Assembly (NCBI GenBank): GCA_944325195.1 | Contig: CALUZB010000003.1 | Location: 1-64,000 of the forward strand | DNA: 64,000 nt | DNA from: an uncultured Desulfovibrionaceae bacterium | GTDB lineage: Bacteria; Desulfobacterota; Desulfovibrionia; Desulfovibrionales; Desulfovibrionaceae | Direction: 5' to 3' | Shown: positions 18,821-28,600 of the stretch, piece after piece | Position numbering within the stretch: the stretch's first letter is position 1 | Layout: each line of letters starts with the position of its first letter | The notes under the pieces: model-generated | What the model was told of the DNA's origin: nothing | The model's input: only the letters and a program-made list of their open reading frames with translations | Databases searched by the model: none | Made by a program: the position numbers and the translations under genes

Positions 18821-20629
18821 ATGGCAACTCAGGATCATATCCGAAATTTCAGCATTATCGCCCATATTGACCACGGCAAGTCCACTCTGGCAGACCGAAT
18901 TCTGGAAAAAACCGGCGTGGTTTCAGCCCGCGAGGCCCGCGACCAGTATTTAGATCGTATGGACATTGAACGCGAACGCGGTATTACTATTAAAGCCCAG
19001 ACCGTGCGCATCCCCTACACGGCGAAAAACGGGGAAAAGTATATTCTCAACCTGATTGATACGCCGGGACATGTGGACTTTAATTATGAAGTTTCTCGTT
19101 CTTTGGCCGCCTGTGAGGGCTCGCTGCTGGTAGTCGACGCAACTCAGGGGGTGGAAGCCCAAACTCTTGCCAATGTGTATCTGGCGCTTGACGAAGGGCA
19201 TGAAATAATCCCGGTTTTAAACAAAGTTGACCTTGCCAGTGCCGATGTAGAGCGGGTGGCTCATGAAATAGAGGAAGGCATTGGTCTTGATTGTGCTGGT
19301 GCGATAGCCGTTTCCGCCAAAACCGGTTTAGGGGTGGATGAAGTGTTGGAGGCTATAGTAGAGCGATTGCCGGCCCCGCACGGCGATCCCGGCGCTCCTT
19401 TAAAAGCGCTTATTTTCGATTCCTGGTATGACCCCTATCAGGGGGTTGTGACCTTGTTCCGGGTAATGGACGGCACAATCAAAAAGGGCGATATCATCAA
19501 GTTTTTTTCCAACAATGCCGAATATGAAGCCTTATCGTTGGGAGTGTTCTCGCCGGAAGCCCAGGATGTGGCGAGCCTTTCTGCCGGGGAGGTTGGTTTT
19601 CTGTGTGCGGGCATTAAAGAGCTGGCCGACGCCAGGGTGGGCGACACTATCACCCATGCAGTCAATCCTACTATAGAGGCCGTGCCCGGCTTCAAAGAAG
19701 TCAAGCCCATGGTGTTTTGCGGGCTTTATCCTTCCGAGTCCGATGATTATGAACAACTTAAGTTTGCTCTGGAAAAGCTGAATCTGAACGATGCCGGCTT
19801 TACATTTGAGGCAGAAACTTCACAGGCCTTGGGGTTTGGCTTTCGTTGCGGCTTTTTGGGGCTTTTGCACATGGAAATTGTGCAGGAACGTCTGGAGCGC
19901 GAATTCCAGGTGGATTTGATTGCCACCGCACCGTCGGTAATCTATAAAGTAGAAACTACAGACGGCAAAGTCGTGGAAATAGACAACCCCTCCAAAATGC
20001 CGGAACCCAATCATATTGTTGCCCTTTATGAACCGTTTGTGCGTATGGAAATACACGTGCCGGATGAATTTCTGGGCGCTGTGTTGCAGTTGGCACAAGG
20101 GGCGCGGGGCATTCAGAAAGATATGCACTATCTCACCGCCAACCGGGTGGTGGTAACTTACGAACTGCCGTTTGCGGAAATAGTGTTTGATTTCTTCGAC
20201 AGGCTCAAGTCAGGCAGCAAGGGCTACGCTTCTATGGATTATGAGGTCATTGATCATCGCCCGGCCGACTTGGTGCGCCTGGATATCCTCATCAACGGTG
20301 AGCCGGTTGACGCCTTGGCTATTATCACCCATCGTGAAAGCGCCTATGAGCGGGGGCGTTCGTTGGCACTGCGTTTAAAGCGCACAATCCCCCGTCAATT
20401 GTTTGAAGTAGTGATACAGGCCGCCATCGGCAACAAAGTTATTGCCCGCGAACGCAACGCTCCATTGCGTAAAGATGTTACCGCCAAATGCTATGGCGGT
20501 GATATCAGTCGAAAGCGCAAACTGCTTGAAAAGCAAAAAGAGGGCAAGAAGCGGATGAAGCGCATGGGCAATGTTGAGTTGCCTCAAGAAGCCTTTTTAG
20601 CTGCTCTTAAGGCCGGAGACGATGAATAA
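18821..20629 (+). CDS. lepA: Translation elongation factor 4
   Basis: A 602-residue translational GTPase of the usual LepA length. The P-loop [23 protein letters not shown] and NKVDL are intact, as is the LepA-specific C-terminal domain near [22 protein letters not shown]. LepA acts on the ribosome under stress and during 30S biogenesis. It is followed 208 bp later by lepB, the classical lepA-lepB order. Confidence 0.97.
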   Translation: MATQDHIRNFSIIAHIDHGKSTLADRILEKTGVVSAREARDQYLDRMDIERERGITIKAQTVRIPYTAKNGEKYILNLIDTPGHVDFNYEVSRSLAACEGSLLVVDATQGVEAQTLANVYLALDEGHEIIPVLNKVDLASADVERVAHEIEEGIGLDCAGAIAVSAKTGLGVDEVLEAIVERLPAPHGDPGAPLKALIFDSWYDPYQGVVTLFRVMDGTIKKGDIIKFFSNNAEYEALSLGVFSPEAQDVASLSAGEVGFLCAGIKELADARVGDTITHAVNPTIEAVPGFKEVKPMVFCGLYPSESDDYEQLKFALEKLNLNDAGFTFEAETSQALGFGFRCGFLGLLHMEIVQERLEREFQVDLIATAPSVIYKVETTDGKVVEIDNPSKMPEPNHIVALYEPFVRMEIHVPDEFLGAVLQLAQGARGIQKDMHYLTANRVVVTYELPFAEIVFDFFDRLKSGSKGYASMDYEVIDHRPADLVRLDILINGEPVDALAIITHRESAYERGRSLALRLKRTIPRQLFEVVIQAAIGNKVIARERNAPLRKDVTAKCYGGDISRKRKLLEKQKEGKKRMKRMGNVELPQEAFLAALKAGDDE

Positions 20630-20837
20630 CGGTGATTAAGACCGGGGAGAATCGTTGTGTTCCACCTGAATGCGGGATTGCATTTTGTTGTTTCTGATGT
20701 ATATGTCCAAACTTTTGCTATATGAGTACCTGGAAGCAGTTTTGTTTTGTCTTGCACTTTTGCAATGTTGATCGCTTGATTGTTTTCATTGCCCGGCAAC
20801 AGGGTGCAGCCACACATGGGAGTGAGGTTATATTATA

Positions 20838-21428
20838 ATGATTAATAAAAAAGTTATTGAATACGTAGAAGCCATTGTAGTTGCTTTGGCCATAGCCATG
20901 TTTATTCGTACGTTCATAGTGCAGCCTTACACCATTCCCTCCGGCTCAATGATGAATACTCTGATTAAAGGCGACTGCGTGTTGGTTAATAAATTTGTAT
21001 ATGGGATTAAAATTCCGTTCACTAATGAGTACTTAGTAAACATTGGCGAGCCTGCACGCGGCGACATCGTGGTTTTTGAGTATCCGCTCGACCGCAGTAA
21101 AGACTATATCAAACGCATAGTGGGCCTTCCGGGCGATACCATTGCGGTTCACAATAAACAATTGTATGTGAACGGCAGTCGGGTTGATGAGCCTTATGTA
21201 ATTCACATTCACCCTAATGTTCAACTGCCGCAAGACAACTTCGGGCCGATTACCGTGCCGGAAGGCGAGTACTTCATGATGGGTGACAATCGTGACGATT
21301 CCGCCGACTCCCGTGTCTGGGGCACAGTCAAGCGCAATTTGATTGTCGGGAAAGCTTGGCGCCTTTATTGGTCTTGGGGCAGTATTACCGATATCCGCTG
21401 GGATCGCATCGGAAAGAAAGTCGAATAA
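20838..21428 (+). CDS. lepB: Signal peptidase I
   Basis: A 196-residue type I signal peptidase. An N-terminal membrane anchor (VVALAIAMFIRTFIV, about residues 14-28) precedes box B with the catalytic Ser (IPSGSMMNTL), box D with the general-base Lys (RSKDYIKRIVGLPGD) and box E (MGDNRDDSADSR). It cuts signal peptides of secreted proteins at the outer face of the inner membrane. Confidence 0.95.
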   Translation: MINKKVIEYVEAIVVALAIAMFIRTFIVQPYTIPSGSMMNTLIKGDCVLVNKFVYGIKIPFTNEYLVNIGEPARGDIVVFEYPLDRSKDYIKRIVGLPGDTIAVHNKQLYVNGSRVDEPYVIHIHPNVQLPQDNFGPITVPEGEYFMMGDNRDDSADSRVWGTVKRNLIVGKAWRLYWSWGSITDIRWDRIGKKVE

Positions 21429-21656
21429 TTCCGGTGAAGATGTAATCATGTCGGGGCTGGCGGCAATGTGAATTCAACATGCGCATTTGAGCGGAACGAG
21501 GCCTGCTTCGCCCCTGTGGAGAGAATTTACATTAATCCGGCTTGTCAAAGGAGTTTATCCTGTTATGGGAGACACATTAGGGGCTGCTTATTTATATAAT
21601 TATTGCACTTAACACTTGCAAATATGCAGCCCTTTTGATAGATAGACTTTTCTTAC

Positions 21657-21747
21657 GGAGAGGTGTCCGAGCTGGCCGAAGGAGCACGATTGGAAATCGT
21701 GTGTACCCGGAAGGGTACCAAGAGTTCAAATCTCTTCCTCTCCGCCA
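21657..21747 (+). tRNA. tRNA-Ser (anticodon GGA)
   Basis: A type II (long variable arm) tRNA. The acceptor arm GGAGAGG (21657-21663) pairs with CCTCTCC before GCCA (end 21747, CCA encoded). The anticodon stem CACGA/TCGTG encloses loop TTGGAAA with anticodon GGA at 21692-21694. The variable arm is near GTACCCGGAAGGGTAC and the T loop is GTTCAAATC. Confidence 0.97.
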
Positions 21748-21754
21748 GAATTTT

Positions 21755-21790
21755 AAAGGGTTTTATGCAGTGAGCATAAAACCCTTTTTT
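21755..21790 (+). terminator. Terminator of tRNA-Ser
   Basis: AAAGGGTTTTATGC (21755-21768) pairs perfectly with GCATAAAACCCTTT (21774-21787), followed by further Ts. Confidence 0.9.
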
Positions 21791-22123
21791 GGATCTGTTC
21801 ATTTTTCATAACAGATGAATGTGCGTCTCATACGGTTAATTCTGGTTTGGCATTGATTTAAGTTAAATGCTTCAGTAAGGGAGCGCGGTTACATCGTTTG
21901 CAAAGTAAGGCAAAATCTCTGCCACAGTTTGAGCCGGCTGGTTTGCTGTACAAATTTAAAATTATGTTCTTTTAAGTCACACCATGGAGGGAGATGAACA
22001 ATCTTTTGCAGTCAAGTATTCTCTAAAAGGTGTCCTGCCGGTTTTCATGTTGACTCGAAAGTGAATTACACTTTTTCATTGAAGGTCGGCTTGAGTTGTT
22101 GTTGGCAGTTTAGCTTGAGTTTT
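21791..22123. other. Gene-free gap after tRNA-Ser
   Basis: 333 bp between the tRNA terminator and the stop of ogt; nothing recognised. A tRNA-Ser 3' end is a common integration site, but I see no integrase or direct repeat of the tRNA end here. Confidence 0.4.
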
Positions 22124-22666
22124 TCAAAGAGCAGTTCCTTTTTGGGGCACAAATAATCGTGATACGTCCACGCCCTCTAATTCCAACAACTTGATTTTTG
22201 TGGCAAGGCCACCGGCGTATCCGGTTAAACTGTTGTTGCTGCCGACAACCCGGTGGCAAGGAATGATGATGGAAATAGGATTATGCCCCACAGCGCCGCC
22301 TACCGCCTGGCTGGACATGCTTTTTTTATTCATGCGCGTCGCCGTTTCCCGGGCGATTTCTCCATAAGTCATATATTCCCCATAAGGAATTTCACACAAA
22401 ATTTCCCATACCGTTTGCCGGAATTCACTGCCGATAGGTGCCAGTTTCAAATGGGAGATGGGTGGGCGTTGTCTGGCGAAATAAGCGTCCAGCCATTCCC
22501 GGGCCCTTTTCAGTATCGGGAGTTCCGGCTTCGGCCCAAATTTGCTGTCCAACGTTCCGCAAAAATATTTTTGCCCTTCCAGCCATAGGCCAACCAAGCT
22601 CACTTCATTTGCCACAAGCAGTATTCTGCTTATGGGCGAGTCATGGTATGCTGAGAAATATTCCAT
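22124..22666 (-). CDS. ogt: Methylated-DNA-protein-cysteine S-methyltransferase
   Basis: A 180-residue suicide repair enzyme that transfers the alkyl group from O6-alkylguanine to its own cysteine. The active-site motif IIPCHRVVG and downstream GYAGGLATKIKLLELE are exact family matches, and the DNA-binding helix region MTYGEIA precedes. It lacks an Ada regulatory domain, so Ogt is the better name. The gene stands alone with a weak ribosome binding site. Confidence 0.93.
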   Translation of the reverse strand: MEYFSAYHDSPISRILLVANEVSLVGLWLEGQKYFCGTLDSKFGPKPELPILKRAREWLDAYFARQRPPISHLKLAPIGSEFRQTVWEILCEIPYGEYMTYGEIARETATRMNKKSMSSQAVGGAVGHNPISIIIPCHRVVGSNNSLTGYAGGLATKIKLLELEGVDVSRLFVPQKGTAL

Positions 22667-23711
22667 GATATCATCTTATCAATCTTCAATCCAGGCAGAA
22701 TCAGCGGAGAATGCTTCGAAATCATTTGGAGCTTCCTCGCGCTCGTAAGTACGCACACTTTGACTTTAGAGGTTATAGTTTTCAAACAGGCGGTCCTCTC
22801 CTTTTTGCGCTGGCTTAAGTGATGGTTCAGACTACTCTGCTGTTCTTGCGCTATGCTCAGTGGGGGAAAGCACCGATCATGCCCCTTCCCAGCATGCTTG
22901 GAATCGTCCGCTTCCTCAAAAAATTGGTAATTGTAAGCTGTTGATAAACCGGCACCATCCTAAAGTCAATGCAAGGTGTCTGTTATTCCTTTATTTTCGG
23001 GCAGCAGGTTCTGACGTGGCTGCCCCTGCATTTCCGCTGTTTAAATATGTGCTTCCATTGACTTTAAAGGGTGAGTAAAAACCTTTCAGGCCTGCCGCAA
23101 GGCAGGTATGAGACGCTTAATTATGCCTGCTGATTTTAAACGGGAACAGCGAAAAAGAAACAGAGCGCATTGCCTCTTCCGGCATCTGCTTTATCTAAGT
23201 TCTCACATGTAGGAAATAAAAGCTGGGCGCGGGAGCGGGAGCACGGGGGTAGGTGGTTATCTCTGCGTCCGAAAGCAAGGAACAGTATTATGTTGCAGTT
23301 TGTAAGCAGTGCGCGCTTAAAGTAATTCAAAATAGGGTTGCTTTGAGCTTTGAGGTATACTGTTTGGAACAGCCGCATTGCGCAGCCCGATTGCCGGGGC
23401 GTTATAGCGCCCCGGCTTCTGCCCTAACCGGGGAGGCTTCCGGTTATTTAGATGGTGAGGAGCCACCCGGCTTTCTGCCGGATAGCTCCTTATTTCAGCA
23501 TAAGGCTTGCGATAGTGTGGGCTGATGCCCAGTCGCTTGAGAGGCCTGCTATGAGATTTTCGCTTTAACCGCGAGAATTCATTGTGCCTGACTCAGGCAA
23601 ACTTATTTCACCAATCTCTCCGGCTTTACTAAAGCTTATGTTCGCTTCGCACTTTTGAGTTTGTGCTTAGGCGAAAAAGCTTAAAAGGACCGGTTGAACC
23701 GAGATTTCAGG
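22667..23711. other. 1-kb gene-free region with strong hairpins
   Basis: No open frame here has a ribosome binding site and protein-like content. Two stable hairpins are seen: CCTGCC-GCAA-GGCAGG with a GNRA-type loop (23091-23106), and GCCGGGGCG-N6-CGCCCCGGC (23393-23416), followed by further GC-rich pairings up to ~23485. The second group could be an RNA or the terminator region of the amidinotransferase B gene. I found no match to tmRNA, RNase P or SRP RNA signatures. A decayed gene is also possible. Confidence 0.4.
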
Positions 23712-24854
23712 TTAGTAATCGGCTACCTGATTGGGGAAATAATCTTCGCATCCGCCTTCGCGGTACACGTCAACAGTAGAGCAGTGCAGTGAACCGCCAA
23801 AGGCAACCTGGTCGGCATAATCTACCGGGATGACTTCGATACCCATTTTATTGATCTGTTCCTGATACCCGGTTTCATGGGCTTCAATGCACATGGTTTT
23901 GGGGTCAATGGACAGAGTGTTCATGGAAATCCAGTAGGGGCCGATGCGCTCATTGAGAGTGCCGATGCGCATATTGTATTGATGGGTGGGCGGCACGGCC
24001 GGAACCAATTCCCAATCGTTTTTCTTCATCAGTTCTTCAAACTGCGGGGTGAGGTACATATAGTAAGGGTTATAAATGCACAGACCGGGGCGCAGGGGCA
24101 TGATACATACGTCGATATGCCAGTGGTGATAATCGCCGTCGAACTGGACTTCGTGCAGACGCAGACCGCGGGAAGAGAAGTGGCGGCGCAGCCAATCAAT
24201 GCCGGCGGCATTGGAAATGGCGGACACGTTCCAGAAAATATCCTTGCCGAAACGAATGCCGTCAGCGGCGTCGAACAAGGGCTCTTTATTGGTGGTATGC
24301 CATTGACGCTTCAGCATCCGCTCACGCTTTACTTCATCACTCCATACATGTTTGTAGTTGAACCACCAGTTATGCTCGAAAGATTGTTCGGTAAGGCGGG
24401 GCTTGGGAGCAGCCACCCAGGAAAATTCCGGGTCATTATGGAAGTAGTATTCCAGAATATCGCGGAAGGCAATATACTCGAACCAACGGGCCCGAATGGA
24501 CATGGTAGCTTCCATAATTTCGTTGCCGGTACAGAAGAAAACGTCGCGACATGGCTGGAAGCCGCGCTGTACTTCACATTCCCAGTCGGGGGTAACGGTT
24601 TTCTTGGTAGTGTCAAAAGGCTGGGGGCGGTCTACAACCACGCCGCGTCCTTCCAGAATTTTCTGGAAGCCGTCCATCAATTCAATGGCGCGTGCTTCCA
24701 TTTCCTCAGGCATGCGTCCATACCAACCCGGCCGGGAGGGAGCGTCATAGTTCCAGGAAATATCGCTTTTAGGCTGGTGAGTTCCCCAAGCACTGCCTAA
24801 AATAATTCTTTTCAACGGATCCCATTCGTTCCACGAATTTACGATTTTTGCCAT
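23712..24854 (-). CDS. Glycine amidinotransferase/CyrA-like amidinotransferase, copy B
   Basis: A 380-residue paralogue of the 6561-7739 enzyme, opening with almost the same residues (MAKIVNSWNEWDPLKR). The catalytic triad by AGAT numbering logic is Asp195 (FDAADGIRFG), His246 (HHWHIDVC) and Cys358 (GGSLHCSTVDVYREG), and it ends CEDYFPNQVADY. The acceptor-pocket residues before the catalytic His are H-H-W, again unlike AGAT (N-P-M) or CyrA (F-P-S), though it shares with copy A the Trp next to the His. A strong AAGGAG site precedes the start. There is no transporter here; the divergent partner is a TPR regulator paralogue (25064-26692). It presumably makes a guanidino compound from arginine; the acceptor is unknown. 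Confidence 0.9.
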   Translation of the reverse strand: MAKIVNSWNEWDPLKRIILGSAWGTHQPKSDISWNYDAPSRPGWYGRMPEEMEARAIELMDGFQKILEGRGVVVDRPQPFDTTKKTVTPDWECEVQRGFQPCRDVFFCTGNEIMEATMSIRARWFEYIAFRDILEYYFHNDPEFSWVAAPKPRLTEQSFEHNWWFNYKHVWSDEVKRERMLKRQWHTTNKEPLFDAADGIRFGKDIFWNVSAISNAAGIDWLRRHFSSRGLRLHEVQFDGDYHHWHIDVCIMPLRPGLCIYNPYYMYLTPQFEELMKKNDWELVPAVPPTHQYNMRIGTLNERIGPYWISMNTLSIDPKTMCIEAHETGYQEQINKMGIEVIPVDYADQVAFGGSLHCSTVDVYREGGCEDYFPNQVADY

Positions 24855-25018
24855 TTTGGTTCTCCTTCAAAAATACATACAGGTAAATTTCGTTTCGGTA
24901 AGGCCATATTATGCGGAATGGGGCTGATTGATAGAATATTACAGGACATAACATCTTGTAGATTACTATACTATATACAACAAAATATGGGATATAGTTC
25001 GTTCACCCCTTGTAAATG

Positions 25019-25034
25019 TAGGTAGTAGTACCTA
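25019..25034. promoter_or_regulatory. Palindrome upstream of the module B regulator
   Basis: TAGGTA-N4-TACCTA (25019-25034) lies 30 nt before the regulator start, in the 209-bp divergent region with amidinotransferase B. The position suits an operator. It does not match the palindromes of module A, so a shared binding protein is not obvious. Confidence 0.4.
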
Positions 25035-25063
25035 TATTATCAGGAATGAGTTTAGGATAAGAA

Positions 25064-26692
25064 ATGAGTGCTCAAGCCCCTCAAAACCAGGAAATTCTCA
25101 ATCAGTTGGAAAGCATTCTGGCCGACCCCGGGTTCAGTGCTTCTCCACGCCTGAAAGAATTCTTTCGGTTCATTGTGGAAGAAACAGTTGCCGGCAATGC
25201 CGGCCAGCTTAAAGCTTACACTATTGCAACCACAGTATTCGGCCGCGGCCCGGATTTCGACCCGCTGCACGACCCGGTTGTGCGTATAGAAACTGCCAAA
25301 CTACGAAGCCGGCTTTTGGAGTATTATGTAGATACCCCAAACCCCGGGCCAATTCGAATTGAAGTGCCAAAGGGCGGTTACATTCCCACTTTTTCCCGCA
25401 TCAGCGCTCCCTCTATGGACATGGAAGAGACCAATGCTGTTTCGGAGCCGGAGAAACAGCCCGATCCGCCCAGCAGAACGCAGCCGACTAAAATTACGGT
25501 TGCCGTACTGCCTTTAATCAATTTATCCGATGACCCCGGCGCGCATATGTTTAATGAGGGGTTGTGCAACGAAATCACACTGGCCCTTACCCGGTTTGAA
25601 GATCTCTCCATTGTAAGTTCGTACACCACAAGGCAACTCAGCCTCAAAGAGGAGTCTTTGGTCAGTATTGCTCAGCGGTTAGGCGTGCGCTTTATTCTGC
25701 ATGGCAGTGTTCAGATGTATAATAATTTGGTCCGGCTGTATGCTGAACTGGCGGATGCCGCTACCGGAACGAATATTTGGGCTGAACGTTTTGATTTGCA
25801 GATCGATGACCGCGATCTTTTTATTCTTCAGGAAGAAATAGCCCAACGCCTGGTCTCCCGCATTGGGGACAGCTTTGGTTCAATCCGACGCAAACTTTCC
25901 TTTGAGTTGGTCACCCGTCGGGATGACAACCTTAAATTTTATGAAACCATGCTCAGCTATCACAACTGGATGCCCAGCTTTGACCGCAATTTATTTATGC
26001 AGGCCAAGGAAGACCTGGAACGGCTGATTATTACCGATTCGCACAACCCGGCTGTGGTGGCCACTCTTGCTGATTTATACGCCTCTGACTATCAATTGGG
26101 GTATAATACCGTACCCGATGCTTTGGATAAAGCTCAGGAATTTGCTTTACGGGCCATTGCCATGGATGGTTCATCGCAAACAGCTTACTGGGCATTGGCC
26201 TTGAATTTTTTCTTAAGACGCAACCGTCCGCAATTTGAAAAGGCAATTGTTCAGGTCGTGCCGCTTAACCCGGCCAACTCGTACATGATTTTGGCAACAG
26301 GGTTGCTGGTAGGGCTGGCGGGAAATTTTGATGAGGGCATTTCTCTGATTCAGCGCAGTCACGAACTGAACCCCTGCTCGCCGGGGTGGGGGAAAATTGT
26401 GGAATATTTCAAGCATTATCTGGCTGGTGATTTTGAAGCTGCTTTGAATGACTCGTTATTAATCAATACTCCTGATTGCTTTTGGGAACCCATGTTGCGG
26501 GCAGCAGCCTTCGGCCAGCTCGAACGGTGCGATGAAGCCGGAAATGCTCTTGACAAATTACTAGCCATTCAGCCGGATTTCGAAACCAATCCCGTCCGCT
26601 ATATCGGCACCTTGGCGTTTAGCGCTGAAGCCGCCGAAGCTTTGTCGCAAGGGCTGAACAAAGCCGGGCTGACGGTTATAATGTCCGGCTAG
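25064..26692 (+). CDS. TolB-like/TPR regulator-type protein, module B
   Basis: A 542-residue paralogue of the protein at 9641-11371 with the same plan. An N-terminal domain (about residues 1-110) contains GFSASPRLKEFFRF, VEETVAG, LKAYTIATTVFGR and FDPLHDPVVRIETAKLR, ending at VPKGGYIP. A TolB/FlgO-like domain follows (VAVLPLINLSDDPGAHMFNEGL, then ILHGSVQMYNNLVRLYAEL). TPR-like repeats fill the C-terminal half. It is cytoplasmic by appearance and is divergent from amidinotransferase B. The repeated pairing with an amidinotransferase suggests it senses or controls that pathway. Mechanism unproven. Confidence 0.7.
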   Translation: MSAQAPQNQEILNQLESILADPGFSASPRLKEFFRFIVEETVAGNAGQLKAYTIATTVFGRGPDFDPLHDPVVRIETAKLRSRLLEYYVDTPNPGPIRIEVPKGGYIPTFSRISAPSMDMEETNAVSEPEKQPDPPSRTQPTKITVAVLPLINLSDDPGAHMFNEGLCNEITLALTRFEDLSIVSSYTTRQLSLKEESLVSIAQRLGVRFILHGSVQMYNNLVRLYAELADAATGTNIWAERFDLQIDDRDLFILQEEIAQRLVSRIGDSFGSIRRKLSFELVTRRDDNLKFYETMLSYHNWMPSFDRNLFMQAKEDLERLIITDSHNPAVVATLADLYASDYQLGYNTVPDALDKAQEFALRAIAMDGSSQTAYWALALNFFLRRNRPQFEKAIVQVVPLNPANSYMILATGLLVGLAGNFDEGISLIQRSHELNPCSPGWGKIVEYFKHYLAGDFEAALNDSLLINTPDCFWEPMLRAAAFGQLERCDEAGNALDKLLAIQPDFETNPVRYIGTLAFSAEAAEALSQGLNKAGLTVIMSG

Positions 26693-27277
26693 TCTTTCAT
26701 TCAGTGTAAGGAAACACATTTGTGCCCCATTATCCACAGGTGAGGTGAGTAATCAATTTGCGCATCTTCAGACCAGATTGGCTTTAAAGTGGTGTGTTAC
26801 GGCAGAGTTTCCGTGTCGCGCCAACCCGGAGGGGAGGCATGCTTACGGGCGAGGCGAGGCCGTAACCTCTGAGCCGGGTTGGGCGCCGGAGCGGCTTCTC
26901 GTATCCAACTACTTTTGCAGTTACAGGGGCATGTAAAAAGTTAAAGCGTATCTTTCTCATAAATTGTCTGACAGGCGATTCAGGTTGATCGCGTTGTTGA
27001 AAGCCCGGTTTGTCGCTCATTTTCGGTGATTATCCGCCGCTTCGTACTCGTGCCTGGGGCCTTGGGAGGCATTGGCTTTCAATATTTCTTCTGGCTAATT
27101 TAAGGTAAAAACGATAGTCTCTCCAGCAACTTAACTTCGAGAGCTATTCTCCTGGTTAGCCCGTTTTTGCAAAATAAGGCAGTAAACGCTTGCGCATTTG
27201 ATGCGGTCGACTGTTTACACAGCCGCCAGGAATTTTAACTTTAAAACTTTGGGCTCATTCAAATTGGTAGGGGATGT
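26693..27277. other. Gene-free region with a large base-paired element
   Basis: 585 bp without a credible gene. Between 26818 and 26886 an outer stem (GCGCCAACCCGG with CCGGGTTGGGCGC, one bulge) encloses an inner stem TTACGG (26843-26848)/CCGTAA (26860-26865). It may be a structured RNA or a terminator of the regulator gene; no T-run follows. Confidence 0.35.
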
Positions 27278-28162
27278 GTGTATCCTAAACATATGGTGCA
27301 GGGTATGTTCATTCATAATATTGACAGTATCGCATTCCAGATCGGGCCGCTTGCCATACGTTGGTATGGGCTTGCTTATATTGTGGGCATTTTAGGCGCA
27401 TGGCTGTTGGGACGGCAGCGGGCCAGGCGTTCTCCCCTGACTCAGCCGGATAACGTCTGGCGCCCTGATGATGTGGATAATCTGATAGTATTCGCTGCAT
27501 TAGGGCTGGTGCTGGGCGCGCGGCTGGGCTATATTCTGTTTTATGACCTGCCGTATTATCTTGAAGAGCCGTTGGCCGTGGTCAGGGTATGGGAAGGCGG
27601 CATGTCCTTTCACGGTGGAATGATCGGTTTGATTGCAGCGGTTTTTTATTTTGCCCATAAAACCGGGCGTACCTTTTTTCAGGTGGGCGACTTCATTGCT
27701 CCGCTGGTTCCATTGGGACTGGCGGCAGGACGAATAGGCAATTTTATTAACGGGGAGCTTTGGGGTGGCATAACCACACTGCCTTGGGGCGTGGTGTTCA
27801 GGGGCGCCGGTTCTTTGCCGCGTCATCCCTCTCAGCTTTATGAGGCTTTGTTGGAAGGTCTGATTCTGGGCGTTATTCTGTGGGTATTTTCTGCAAAGCC
27901 TCGCCGTCCGGGCCGGGTATGCGGTCTGTTTTTATTAGGTTACGGTATATTCCGCTTTCTGGTTGAGTTTGTGCGTATGCCGGACAGCCAGTTGGGGTAT
28001 CTGGCTTTTGGCTGGCTGACTATGGGACAGTTATTGTGCATACCCATGCTGCTGTTGGGAGCATGGTGGCTGTTTGGTCCTGTCAAGTGTACGTCACCGA
28101 CTGGGAACGCCAAACTCGGAGGAAACAATGTAAGCCGTCGCAGGTCGCGAAAAAAACGATAA
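27278..28162 (+). CDS. lgt: Prolipoprotein diacylglyceryl transferase
   Basis: The inner-membrane enzyme that attaches diacylglycerol to the lipobox cysteine of prolipoproteins. The Lgt signature around GLAAGRIGNFINGELWG, the early motif LAIRWYGLAYIVG and the segment SFHGGMIG are present, with about seven membrane helices. The start is uncertain: GTG at 27278 has AGGGG upstream, ATG at 27293 and 27305 are alternatives. The C-terminal tail is very basic (SRRRSRKKR). Its products include the surface lipoprotein at 37704 and the NlpC lipoprotein at 42248. Confidence 0.94.
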   Translation: MYPKHMVQGMFIHNIDSIAFQIGPLAIRWYGLAYIVGILGAWLLGRQRARRSPLTQPDNVWRPDDVDNLIVFAALGLVLGARLGYILFYDLPYYLEEPLAVVRVWEGGMSFHGGMIGLIAAVFYFAHKTGRTFFQVGDFIAPLVPLGLAAGRIGNFINGELWGGITTLPWGVVFRGAGSLPRHPSQLYEALLEGLILGVILWVFSAKPRRPGRVCGLFLLGYGIFRFLVEFVRMPDSQLGYLAFGWLTMGQLLCIPMLLLGAWWLFGPVKCTSPTGNAKLGGNNVSRRRSRKKR

Positions 28163-28292
28163 AAATATGCTGTTACCCCTTTAAACCAGTTAGACAATTT
28201 GCTATTACACTGGTACTTTAGGCTGGGCGAAGCAGAACCGTTTTGTATTTAAATACAACAAGTCAACACTAAGTTAATTACCAGGAGGCGAC

Positions 28293-28511
28293 ATGGCCAA
28301 AGAAGACGCCATTGAGATAGACGGTATAGTGCAAGAAGCGCTGCCTAACGCCATGTTTAAGGTTGAGCTGGAAAATGGGCACGAGGTGCTTGCGCATATT
28401 TCCGGCAAGATGCGTAAGTTTTATATTCGCATTCTCCCAGGTGATAAAGTAACTGTTGAGCTTTCTCCTTATGATCTTACTCGCGGACGGATCACTTACC
28501 GCATGAAATGA
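28293..28511 (+). CDS. infA: Translation initiation factor IF-1
   Basis: 72 residues, the standard IF-1 length, forming an S1-type OB fold. [19 protein letters not shown] and [19 protein letters not shown] are typical. A strong CAGGAGG site precedes the ATG. It binds the ribosomal A site during initiation. Confidence 0.97.
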   Translation: MAKEDAIEIDGIVQEALPNAMFKVELENGHEVLAHISGKMRKFYIRILPGDKVTVELSPYDLTRGRITYRMK

Positions 28512-28600
28512 TTTTTTCGGCTCTAACTCCTTACAATCAGTACGTGGCGGCCAAGCTCAAATACAATTGCTTATAACCGGAAAACGTTCCTGGGAGTTAA

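Noticed and set aside
23136-23525. Overlapping open frames on both strands in the 22.7-23.7 kb gap
   Set aside because: They overlap each other and strong hairpins, with no translation signals or recognised motifs.
24879-24885. ACAGGTA shared by the control regions of modules A (9473-9479) and B
   Set aside because: A 7-base match in two windows of about 200 bp is expected by chance and lies at different positions relative to the genes.
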